The notes under the pieces were generated by a model that was not told the DNA's origin, did no database searches, and saw only the letters and a list, made by a program, of their open reading frames with translations. The position numbers were made by a program, and so were the translations under genes. From positions 1 to 49,941 of the forward strand of contig JAGGAD010000009.1 of assembly GCA_017889625.1 (NCBI GenBank): a DNA stretch of 49,941 nucleotides, written 5' to 3'. Positions 43,229-49,941 of the stretch are shown here, piece by piece; the first letter of the stretch is position 1, and the number at the start of each line of letters is the position of its first letter. Origin of the DNA: Bacillota bacterium. Lineage in GTDB: Bacteria; Bacillota; Negativicutes; Sporomusales; CTSoil-080.

Positions 43229-43773
43229 AACGAACTACAGGTGTTTTGATTATCTGCGTCGTGCTTATTGTGCTAGGCGGTTTATATTATTTCAACAAAG
43301 AGGAAACAGTTACGCCGGAGTCGAAAGCTTCAGTTGAAAAAGCAGCCACTGATATCGTTTTTGAAGGTGGAGCCATTGTCGAACGTAAAGGCGGTCAAAA
43401 ATTATGGGAGCTCTCGGCCGATGCAATTAACGTAGATCCGACAAGCCAAAAGGTGCTCTTTGATAATTTGCGGGGAACGCTTTATCAAAGTGGTGGTGGC
43501 GAACTGCGAATAACTGCCAGGACGGCTTCGTTTGACAATAATACAAGAGAACTTAGTATGGATGGCGATATAAAAGCTGTGTCCACTGATGGGGCAGAAT
43601 TTACGGCGGTAAAGGCCCAATGGGTCGGAAAAGAAGACAAAATTTATGCTAGCGGTGGTATAACCCTTAGCAGAGGGGATACCGTTATTACTGGAAATCA
43701 GTTGGAAAGTGATTCGAAACTAGTTAAAGTAAAAATATTGGGTAATGCCCACGTAAGTAAAAAGGAGGAGTGA
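43225..43773 (+). CDS. lptC: LptC, inner-membrane LPS export protein
   Basis: Bitopic protein that receives LPS from the LptB2FG extractor and passes it to LptA. The 182-residue protein has an N-terminal membrane helix (GVLIICVVLIVLGGLYYF) and a beta-jellyroll body (GGAIVERKGGQKLWELSADA, TARTASFDNNTRELSMDGDI, YASGGITLSRGDTVITGNQL). GTG 43225 overlaps the stop of the acyltransferase gene. Followed after 4 nt by lptA. Confidence 0.9.
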   Translation: MKRTTGVLIICVVLIVLGGLYYFNKEETVTPESKASVEKAATDIVFEGGAIVERKGGQKLWELSADAINVDPTSQKVLFDNLRGTLYQSGGGELRITARTASFDNNTRELSMDGDIKAVSTDGAEFTAVKAQWVGKEDKIYASGGITLSRGDTVITGNQLESDSKLVKVKILGNAHVSKKEE

Positions 43774-43777
43774 TACC

Positions 43778-44491
43778 ATGAGCCGTAAGCTAATGATTTT
43801 AATTTTGGCTGTTGTATTTTCCTTCGCTACTATACCCCTCATCCATGCTGAATCATCCAATACTGTAGATTTAGAGGCGGATTCAATTGAATTTGATTCA
43901 GCGCAAGGTGTTTTTAATGCTCAAGGCGGGGTGAAACTTACCCGCGAAGGCGCGGTGATTACTGGTGACCGCGTGACTTATAACACAAAGTCCAAAGAGG
44001 CAGTTATAACCGGACAAGTTAAAGTGACCCGACAAGATGCTGTCCTGATAGCGGCGGAAGTACGGTCTTACAATGACAACTATATTGTAGCTACTGGTGA
44101 AGCCCGGCTGGAAAAAGGAGACAGTGTGTTAACCGGGCCTAAAATCGAGTATTGGTCTGATAAAGCATATTCGATTGTTACTGGACAAGCCAGACTTACA
44201 ATGCCGGATGGAATTATGACAGCCGAAAAAATAGAAGCTTTTAATAACGAAGACCGGGCGGTAGGCAGTGGCAATGTTCATATTGTCAGCGATAAACGCA
44301 GCTTAGATGCGGTAGCTGAAGAAGCGGTGTATTATGGGGCAAAAAATGGACAAGGCAAGATAATACTAACTGGTAATGCCCGGGCGGTTCAAGAAGGCAA
44401 TACCCTAACCGGGGACTCCTTGACAATCTATCTAGATAATAAGGTGATAGATGCGCAAGGCCGTACCAAATTAGTAATTACGCCGCAGTAA
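43778..44491 (+). CDS. lptA: LptA, periplasmic LPS-bridge protein
   Basis: Forms the beta-jellyroll bridge that carries LPS across the periplasm. The 237-residue precursor has a signal peptide (MILILAVVFSFATIPLIHAE) and repeated OstA-type units: FDSAQGVFNAQGGVKLTREG, AVITGDRVTYNTKSKEAVIT, YIVATGEARLEKGDSVLTGP, KIILTGNARAVQEGNTLTGD. It is longer than E. coli LptA (about 185 residues), possibly allowing a longer bridge per subunit. AAGGAGGAG precedes ATG 43778. Confidence 0.93.
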   Translation: MSRKLMILILAVVFSFATIPLIHAESSNTVDLEADSIEFDSAQGVFNAQGGVKLTREGAVITGDRVTYNTKSKEAVITGQVKVTRQDAVLIAAEVRSYNDNYIVATGEARLEKGDSVLTGPKIEYWSDKAYSIVTGQARLTMPDGIMTAEKIEAFNNEDRAVGSGNVHIVSDKRSLDAVAEEAVYYGAKNGQGKIILTGNARAVQEGNTLTGDSLTIYLDNKVIDAQGRTKLVITPQ

Positions 44492-44518
44492 GCTTAGCAA
44501 GAAACGGGGATACAAAGA

Positions 44519-45241
44519 ATGTATATAGCTACACAAGATCTGGTGAAGACCTTTAAAGGCCGTAGTGTAGTAAACGGTGTCAGCATAAGGGTCGAACAAG
44601 GAAAAGTAGTGGGCCTTTTGGGCCCTAATGGTGCCGGCAAAACCACCACCTTTTATATGATTGTCGGACTGGAGCGCCCCAGCTCCGGTCGAATTATAAT
44701 TAACGGTGAGGATGTAACTGACATGCCAATGCACCAGCGATCGCGGTTTGGTGTAAGCTATTTGCCGCAAGAAGCTTCGATTTTTCGAAAACTTACGGTA
44801 GAAGATAATATTACCGCGATACTTGAACTTAATAGCAAAATAACGGCTAATGATCGGCGTGCAAGGATGAATGGTCTTTTAGACGAGTTTACCTTGAATC
44901 ACATCCGGACTCGCAAAGGATCGCAACTTTCGGGCGGGGAACGGCGCCGGGTGGAAATTGCTCGGGCGCTTGCTACCGATCCGACCTTTATATTGCTTGA
45001 TGAACCGTTTGCCGGCATTGACCCCATGGCAGTATCAGATATTCAAGAAATGATTGGTTACCTGAGTCAACGCGGCATCGGCGTACTCATTACCGACCAT
45101 AATGTCAGAGAAACATTGACCATCGTTGATACTGCTTATATACTAAGTGAAGGTCGCATTCTCATAGATGGAGATAGGGACACCATTGCTACCAGTGAAA
45201 TTGCTCGCAAATTTTATCTTGGCGATAAATTTCAACTATGA
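44519..45241 (+). CDS. lptB: LptB, LPS export ATPase
   Basis: Cytoplasmic ATPase that drives extraction of LPS from the inner membrane. The 240-residue protein has Walker A LLGPNGAGKTTTFYMIVGLE, Q-loop VSYLPQEASIFRKLTVEDNI, signature LSGGERRRVEIARALA, Walker B FILLDEPFAGIDPMAVSDIQ and H-loop ITDHNVRETL, the standard LptB pattern. The ribosome binding site is weak (GGGGAT). A single LptF/G-type gene follows. Confidence 0.96.
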   Translation: MYIATQDLVKTFKGRSVVNGVSIRVEQGKVVGLLGPNGAGKTTTFYMIVGLERPSSGRIIINGEDVTDMPMHQRSRFGVSYLPQEASIFRKLTVEDNITAILELNSKITANDRRARMNGLLDEFTLNHIRTRKGSQLSGGERRRVEIARALATDPTFILLDEPFAGIDPMAVSDIQEMIGYLSQRGIGVLITDHNVRETLTIVDTAYILSEGRILIDGDRDTIATSEIARKFYLGDKFQL

Positions 45242-45274
45242 TACACACTAAAAGTAAGTGCTGAGGAGTTTGGA

Positions 45275-46357
45275 ATGCGTATACTCGACAAATATATCCT
45301 GAAAGAACTGATGGGACCGTTCATATTTGGTATTTGTGCATTTTCCAGTATTTTTATTGGTTCTAGTACGCTTTTTAGAATAGCCGAATACGTTACAAAA
45401 TATGGTGCGCCGATAAGTCTGGTAGCAAAACTGTTTATCTACAGCTTGCCAGCGATTGTCGTATTGACATTTCCTATGTCAATGTTATTAGCCTCTTTGT
45501 TGTCGTTTGGGCGTTTATCAGGTTCAAGCGAAATAACAGCGATGAAATCCGGCGGAATTAGCTTTTATCGGTTGGCAGCCCCGGTAATGATTATGGCTTT
45601 CTTGGTTAGCATTTTTGCGGCTGTTTTTCAAGAAACCGTAGTACCGGCTTCGACTGCTGCCTATAATCATATCGTCAAATATGAAATTCAACGTAACGCT
45701 ATGCCGCAGGCACAAGAACATATTATCCAAAAAGAAGTAAAAAATGGAGTTCTCAACAGATTGCTCTATGCCCGGAAATTCAGCGGCGACACCATGTCCG
45801 CGGTAAGCGTTCAAGAATTTGACAATGAGAATCTAGTCAGGGTTGAGAATGCAGAAAAAGCGGTATGGCAGGACAATCGATGGGTAATGTATAACGGTGT
45901 TATATATGACCTAACCTCCGAGGGCGGGCTAGAGCGATCAATGCATTTTGATCAGCAGATATTGCCGATAGAACAAAAACCGATTGACATATCGCGGGAA
46001 CAGAAAAAACCTGAAGAAATGACCATAAAAGAACTTAAGCAACACATAAATACTCTTCGTAAAGAATATGTTAAAACAAGTTCTTATGAAGTTGAATTGC
46101 ATCACCGGTTGACAGTGCCGATGGCCAGCTTTGTCTTTGCTCTTATCGGAACTCCTTTGGGCTTACAGCCGAATCGATCTAGCTCGTCAATCGGGTTGGG
46201 ACTTAGCATTATTATTATCTTTATTTACTACATTATAATGACTATTACCACCGCGCTAGGCGAGGGCGGCGCAATTCCAGCTGTTGTCGCTGGCTGGCTT
46301 CCCAATGTAATTGGGATAATTGTAGGCGGTTGGCTTATCTGGAAGAACTCGCGGTAG
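45275..46357 (+). CDS. LptF/LptG-family LPS export permease
   Basis: Membrane partner of LptB. The 360-residue protein has the YjgP/YjgQ pattern: MRILDKYILKELMGPFIFG at the start, three N-terminal helices (LVAKLFIYSLPAIVVLTFPM, MLLASLLSFGRLSGSSEITA), a periplasmic jellyroll (about 130-265), and three C-terminal helices (VPMASFVFALIGTPLGLQPN, GLGLSIIIIFIYYIIM). GAGGAG precedes ATG 45275. E. coli uses separate LptF and LptG; only one such gene is present here, so it is not labelled as either. Confidence 0.92.
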   Translation: MRILDKYILKELMGPFIFGICAFSSIFIGSSTLFRIAEYVTKYGAPISLVAKLFIYSLPAIVVLTFPMSMLLASLLSFGRLSGSSEITAMKSGGISFYRLAAPVMIMAFLVSIFAAVFQETVVPASTAAYNHIVKYEIQRNAMPQAQEHIIQKEVKNGVLNRLLYARKFSGDTMSAVSVQEFDNENLVRVENAEKAVWQDNRWVMYNGVIYDLTSEGGLERSMHFDQQILPIEQKPIDISREQKKPEEMTIKELKQHINTLRKEYVKTSSYEVELHHRLTVPMASFVFALIGTPLGLQPNRSSSSIGLGLSIIIIFIYYIIMTITTALGEGGAIPAVVAGWLPNVIGIIVGGWLIWKNSR

Positions 46358-46361
46358 ATAC

Positions 46362-46408
46362 TAAGCTAGCAGGCTCATGATCTTTTTGATTAGGAGCCTG
46401 CTAGCTTA
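46362..46408. repeat. 15-bp perfect inverted repeat after the lpt genes
   Basis: TAAGCTAGCAGGCTC (46362-46376) pairs exactly with GAGCCTGCTAGCTTA (46394-46408) over a 17-nt loop. There is no T tract on either side. It lies just after the last lpt gene and likely ends or protects the long message, or is a protein-binding site. Confidence 0.65.
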
Positions 46409-46516
46409 ACATTAGTCAGGTAAATAATTCTTTGTGGATAGATACAGGAAACTCGAATAGTAGTCAGAATTATATAGGTAAATAGGTGGGCAAAGCGAGA
46501 AGGAGGACAGTTCGCC

Positions 46517-47746
46517 ATGTACGGAGTTATACTAATCGCTGTTTTAGCTATAATGGGGGGGCTTATTGCCTATATTGGCGATAAATTAGGCACTAAAGTA
46601 GGAAAACGGAAATTATCTGTGTTTGGTCTTAGACCTAAACATACCTCAATTCTAGTTACTATTATCACCGGAATAATGATTGCGACCGTGACCTTAGGGG
46701 TGATGGCGTTGGTCTCGAACGATGTCCGGACTGCACTTTTTGGGATGGAAACATTAAAAGCGGAATTATTTTCATTAACTAAAGAGGTAAGCGACAAAAA
46801 CGTTGAACTTGATACCAGCCGGGCAGAATATGATAAAAAGAATGAAGAATACAAATTACTTACAGAAAAAATAAACACAACCTTAGCCGAGCTAGCGAGA
46901 ATTAGTTCCGAATTAGCGGCAGTAACCAGCGAACGTGACCGAACAATGGCGGAACTCCAACGGGTGCAAGGCAGCCTTGATAAATCACAATACGAAGTAG
47001 AAACCCTGCAAGCCACCAAAAAACAATTAGATGCCAGGGTGGCCTCGCTGAATCAGTCCAAAGATAAACTGCAAAGCGATGTAACCTCATTAAACGAACT
47101 TACGGGAAGTTTAAAAAAGAATATCGAAGTTATGAGGGTAGGGAAAATGGTATATCGAGCGGGAGAAATTCTTTCAACCGCTGCGATAAAATGTGGTCAG
47201 CCACTCGATGATACTAGGCAGGCTTTATTAGATATCATTGGAACAACTAACCATTATATTATCAGAAATCTTGGACTAAAAGATGAGAATCTGCAAGTCC
47301 TTCTAATCAGCCCGAATCAATTTGACCAAGTGGCGGGGGAAATCGCTAATTCCCAAGAAGATGTGGTTGTTAGAATATCCTCGCTCGGCAACATGGTATA
47401 TGGAGAACATGTTATTGGACAAATTGATCTGTTCCCTAAAAGACTAATTTATTCAGCGGGCCAAGTTGTACATTCTCAACTTTTTGACACGGTTGGCGAT
47501 TCTGAACAAGTACAGGGGATGTTAGTAGTATTCTTGCATAATGTTAACCTTCAAGCTACCAGCCAAGGGGTCATGGCCGATCCGCTGCAAGGCTCAGTTG
47601 GCTCAATAAGCGCTTCACAAGTATTTGAAACTATCAACAAAATAAAAAAACAAACCGGAAAATTTGAATTGATGGCAGTGGCGAAAGATGATATATATAA
47701 CGCCGGGCCATTACAAATAGAAATAAGAGTACAAAGTTTATACTAA
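46517..47746 (+). CDS. DUF3084-like membrane coiled-coil protein
   Basis: 409-residue protein of unknown function resembling DUF3084 proteins. It has two N-terminal membrane helices (about 1-22, VILIAVLAIMGGLIAYIGD, and about 45-67, ILVTIITGIMIATVTLGVMA) joined by a basic loop with KRKLSVFGLRPKHTS, then a long coiled coil (about 80-205, LKAELFSLTKEVSDKNVELD) and a compact C-terminal domain (LAPs such as VYRAGEILSTAAIKCGQPLD). GAAGGAGGA precedes ATG 46517. It is placed between lpt genes and the porin, and ends at a strong terminator. Cytoplasmic or periplasmic side of the coil cannot be fixed from sequence alone. Confidence 0.8.
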   Translation: MYGVILIAVLAIMGGLIAYIGDKLGTKVGKRKLSVFGLRPKHTSILVTIITGIMIATVTLGVMALVSNDVRTALFGMETLKAELFSLTKEVSDKNVELDTSRAEYDKKNEEYKLLTEKINTTLAELARISSELAAVTSERDRTMAELQRVQGSLDKSQYEVETLQATKKQLDARVASLNQSKDKLQSDVTSLNELTGSLKKNIEVMRVGKMVYRAGEILSTAAIKCGQPLDDTRQALLDIIGTTNHYIIRNLGLKDENLQVLLISPNQFDQVAGEIANSQEDVVVRISSLGNMVYGEHVIGQIDLFPKRLIYSAGQVVHSQLFDTVGDSEQVQGMLVVFLHNVNLQATSQGVMADPLQGSVGSISASQVFETINKIKKQTGKFELMAVAKDDIYNAGPLQIEIRVQSLY

Positions 47747-47785
47747 GCTAGAGTAAAAGAATTAACCGAATAGATGATTTTCAAG

Positions 47786-47818
47786 ACTGCCGACAAAATT
47801 TTGTCGGCAGTTTCTTTT
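47786..47818 (+). terminator. Intrinsic terminator after the DUF3084-like gene
   Basis: ACTGCCGACAAAA (47786-47798) is followed directly by its reverse complement TTTTGTCGGCAGT (47799-47811), then TTCTTTT. The palindrome is perfect over 26 bp. Confidence 0.88.
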
Positions 47819-48190
47819 ATAAGATCCTCAAAATATGGCACTAAAAGGCGGTTATCCCATAACCATACACTTTTGGGATAACTACGCCAACTTCTGAATG
47901 ACGAAGAAGATGACCCACTAAGCCATGGACAATAAGGGTGAAGGTGTGTTTACATTTTTTACTTGGTCTAAAACAACAAAAAAACGTGCAAAACCACTTG
48001 CTATAATCGCGATATTATGTAAATATATATACGTGAACAGCAATGCATTAAACAATAGACAAAGCTTAATAATACCAATAACTTCTACAATGAACTCAGC
48101 AGGAAAAACAAAAACAGTCGCGAAATTATGTTAACTAGAACCTACTAAAAGCGGTAGGGACATCAGCTAAAAATCGACGAGGACGAAATA
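47819..48190 (+). other. Non-coding region upstream of ompM with structured elements
   Basis: No convincing gene. A strong hairpin pairs GGCG plus GTTATCCCA (47847-47859) with TGGGATAAC (47874-47882) and CGCC (47885-47888); a smaller one pairs CTTCT (47891-47895) with AGAAG (47905-47909). They lie before the predicted ompM promoter, so they may belong to a small RNA or be a decayed element. A 69-codon frame at 47925-48134 has no ribosome site and no recognisable sequence. After the promoter the leader is A-rich. Confidence 0.5.
47999..48007 (+). promoter_or_regulatory. Extended -10 promoter of ompM
   Basis: TGCTATAAT (47999-48007) is a perfect extended -10 box; the -35 area is an A tract without TTGACA, which may act as an UP-like element. 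Predicted start near 48014, giving a leader of about 283 nt. Confidence 0.6.
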
Positions 48191-48288
48191 CATGAGGAAA
48201 CGTGGATACTCATGAAAAACTCCTTGAAGATTGCGGTAGATGTTGGTGGCAGCACCTCGCTAAAAAATCTAAACAAATTTTCAAGGAG
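48191..48288 (+). promoter_or_regulatory. Structured ompM leader that hides the ribosome binding site
   Basis: A first hairpin pairs CATGAG (48191-48196) with CTCATG (48209-48214). A second, 13 bp with one G-U pair, joins CTCCTTGAAGATT (48220-48232) to AATTTTCAAGGAG (48276-48288), which covers AAGGAG of the ompM ribosome binding site. An inner hairpin GGTG-GCAG-CACC sits between them. The second structure would block translation unless opened. Confidence 0.7.
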
Positions 48289-48296
48289 GATTCACA

Positions 48297-49454
48297 ATGA
48301 AAAAGAGACTGTTGAAAGTAGCTATCACTACTGCCCTCACTGTTGCATTTGCGGTACCGGCATTCGCTAATCCGTTCTCTGATGTACCTGCTAAACACTG
48401 GGCTTATGACGCAGTAAACAAACTTGCTAAAGCTGGCATAGTTGACGGCTTTAATGATGGCACTTTCCGCGGTGAGAAGACTGTTACCCGTTATGAAATG
48501 GCGCAAATCGTAGTTAAAGCTATGAACAAAAACATGGGCCCAGACCAAAAAGCCCTTGTACAGAAGTTGGCTCAAGAATACGCTGCTGAAATGAAAGACA
48601 TGGGCGTTAAGGTTGACAGCCTGCAAAATCAAATCGATAATATGGTTAAATTCTCAGGCGATGCTCGTGTTCGCTACTACAATGCCGATAACGTAGGCGT
48701 AGGAACTGGCGGCAATGCTGAAGAATACCGTTTCCGTCTTGGCGCAACTGCAAAAGTAAATGATGACATTACTTTATATGGCCGTGTCACTACTGGTAAC
48801 CAAAACATCAATAATGCGCTTGGTACTGCTTCAATTGATGCAGCTAACGCTGAGACCACTATTTTAGGCATGGATACCGTAATTGGTCGTCAAGATTTCA
48901 ATCTTGGTCAAGGCCTCTTGGCTAGCAATGGCAACCTTAACGGTGTAACTGTAAAACATGGCGCATGGATGGCTTTTGCTGGTAAAGAATCTGACGGTAC
49001 AAATATGGAAAAAGCTTACGGTGGTCAAGTAAACTTTAAATTAGGTGCTCCGGTAGTTGCGTCTTACCTGACGTTGGGCTCGAACCACTACTATTCTGCA
49101 GGTACTGGTTTCAACTTCCTTGGTACGAAAATAACCGGTGAATATGCTAAAAATAGCACCACCAGTGCTAAAGGCTACCAAGTTAAAGCCGGCCTTGGCA
49201 AAACTGGTTTGACCGTTGGGTACAAAGATATTGATGCAGGCGCTCTGCCGTATGATTCGGTATTGAACTTGAAATCAAGCATTGCAGCACCAGCTCTTGT
49301 TGATTTCTACACTGCATCCAAAACTGCTCATGTAAAAGGCATGGAATATGAATACAACACTGACTTAGCTAAGAACACTAACCTTAACGTTCTTTACCAG
49401 TCCATTAAAGATGGCGGTAAAAACGTTAGAGCGACTGTTAACGTAGCGTTCTAA
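48297..49454 (+). CDS. ompM: OmpM-type outer-membrane porin with SLH domain
   Basis: Major outer-membrane protein of Negativicutes type. The 385-residue precursor has a signal peptide (to about AVPAFANPF), an SLH domain (about 25-80: FSDVPAKHWAYDAVNKLAKA, GIVDGF, FRGEKTVTRYEMAQIVVKAM) that binds polyamine-modified peptidoglycan, a short coiled coil (about 85-112, VKVDSLQNQIDNMVKF), then a beta barrel of about 270 residues ending ATVNVAF. It therefore both forms a pore and ties the outer membrane to the wall. Codons are visibly biased to C-ending forms (AAC, GGC, TAC), as in highly expressed genes. AAGGAGG precedes ATG 48297 but lies in a hairpin. Confidence 0.94.
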   Translation: MKKRLLKVAITTALTVAFAVPAFANPFSDVPAKHWAYDAVNKLAKAGIVDGFNDGTFRGEKTVTRYEMAQIVVKAMNKNMGPDQKALVQKLAQEYAAEMKDMGVKVDSLQNQIDNMVKFSGDARVRYYNADNVGVGTGGNAEEYRFRLGATAKVNDDITLYGRVTTGNQNINNALGTASIDAANAETTILGMDTVIGRQDFNLGQGLLASNGNLNGVTVKHGAWMAFAGKESDGTNMEKAYGGQVNFKLGAPVVASYLTLGSNHYYSAGTGFNFLGTKITGEYAKNSTTSAKGYQVKAGLGKTGLTVGYKDIDAGALPYDSVLNLKSSIAAPALVDFYTASKTAHVKGMEYEYNTDLAKNTNLNVLYQSIKDGGKNVRATVNVAF

Positions 49455-49479
49455 AAATAACTATCGATGCTTAGCGCTG

Positions 49480-49509
49480 CCCCTGCTCGTATGAGCAGGG
49501 GATTTTTTT
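49480..49509 (+). terminator. Intrinsic terminator after ompM
   Basis: CCCCTGCTC (49480-49488) pairs with GAGCAGGGG (49493-49501) over a 4-nt loop, then seven T. It is the strongest terminator in the window, as expected after a highly expressed gene. Confidence 0.95.
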
Positions 49510-49570
49510 ATCCTAAAGTAAACAGGAATATATTACCTGACACCGAAAACAATAGACCGGGGGTGAGTAA

Positions 49571-49941
49571 ATGGATGAGGTTGTAATTGCCGTGGACCCA
49601 GGACGACAAAAATGCGGAATTGCGGTTGCCAAGCGAGATAGTGTATTAATCAAGCAAGTGGTCGAAACAGCTGGATTGGCTGAAGTAATTAGTGAATTTG
49701 CGGATCGCTTTGCGGTTAAAACAATTGTGGTCGGCGACCGGACGAGCCATAACGCTGCTATTAAAATTATCAAAAGCGCGGTGGGGGACGGTCGTAAACT
49801 CAATATCGAATTAATTGATGAGCACCGCTCCACCGATGAGGCCAGGGGGCGATATTGGTTGGACAATCCGCCACGCGGCTTAGCTAGGCTATGGCCAGTT
49901 ACGATGCGGGTGCCGCCGGTACCGGTCGATAACTATGTGGC
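49571..49941 (+). CDS. YqgF/RuvX-like RNase H-fold nuclease (3' end cut off)
   Basis: Gene open to the window end; 123 codons visible. It begins MDEVVIAVDPGRQKCGIAVA, the first acidic motif of the RNase H-like fold (Asp in VDPG), followed by VVGDRTSHNAAIKIIKSAV and IELIDEHRSTDEARGRYW, which fit the YqgF/RuvX arrangement of motifs (pre-16S rRNA processing or Holliday junction nuclease fold). GGGGGTGAG lies before ATG 49571. Sequence similarity is moderate, so a different RuvC-like family is possible. Confidence 0.65.
   Translation, partial: MDEVVIAVDPGRQKCGIAVAKRDSVLIKQVVETAGLAEVISEFADRFAVKTIVVGDRTSHNAAIKIIKSAVGDGRKLNIELIDEHRSTDEARGRYWLDNPPRGLARLWPVTMRVPPVPVDNYV

Noticed and set aside
47925-48134. 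69-codon reading frame upstream of ompM
   Set aside because: No ribosome binding site, low-complexity product, and it overlaps the best promoter for ompM; probably chance.

Overview
The window comes from a Gram-negative-staining (diderm), flagellated, spore-forming Firmicute, most likely a Negativicutes member of the Sporomusa/Pelosinus type. The left end is the tail of the sporulation regulator SpoIIID, followed by mbl and two flgG-type genes (the B. subtilis spoIIID-mbl-flhO-flhP order). The rest codes for an outer membrane: P- and L-ring flagellar proteins, BamA, TamB, Mla, the complete lipid A and Kdo pathways, Lpt parts and an SLH-domain porin. All convincing genes are on the + strand. 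No rRNA, tRNA, CRISPR array, transposase or phage gene was seen.

Layout. 1-1317: spoIIID (partial) and mbl. 1454-6131: flagellar rod and ring operon flgF-flgG-flgA-flgH-flgI-flgJ, closed by a terminator. 6186-9837: secreted AMIN/phosphodiester-glycosidase protein, a secreted lipoyl-like protein and an S55 (SpoIVB-like) peptidase homologue, then a terminator. 9910-12956: promoter, 190-nt leader and mlaE-mlaF-mlaD, in which MlaD appears to carry its own C-terminal barrel. 13124-25177: tamB, a sigma-70-family factor, a single-pass membrane protein, bamA, an unknown POTRA/barrel-like protein, three OmpH/Skp-like proteins and lpxD. 25193-30400: an acyltransferase behind a 23-bp perfect inverted repeat, a small barrel-like protein, and an unusual ABC permease/ATPase pair. 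30499-43228: lpxC, fabZ, lpxA, lpxI, lpxB, msbA, waaA, lpxK, kdsB, kdsA, kdsD, kdsC and a second acyltransferase. 43225-46357: lptC, lptA, lptB and one lptF/G-type permease. 46517-49941: DUF3084-like protein, a 550-nt regulatory stretch, an OmpM-type porin and a 3'-truncated YqgF-like gene.

How the parts fit. Lipid A is made from UDP-GlcNAc (LpxA, C, D, I, B, K), receives Kdo (KdsD, A, C, B, then WaaA) and extra acyl chains (two LpxL-like enzymes), is flipped by MsbA and exported by Lpt. BamA with the Skp-like chaperones inserts barrel proteins. TamB and MlaEFD can bridge the envelope for phospholipids. OmpM ties the outer membrane to the wall. LptD is not in the window.

Most interesting: (1) an ABC permease of about 779 residues with MacB-like topology, a very large periplasmic region and an EAA-type coupling motif at its extreme C-terminus, next to a GlnQ-like ATPase; (2) an unknown POTRA/barrel-like protein between bamA and skp; (3) strong regulatory DNA/RNA structures, namely the inverted repeat before lpxL, one before lpxC, and a 13-bp hairpin hiding the ompM ribosome binding site; (4) an S55 peptidase homologue whose motif order is swapped relative to SpoIVB.
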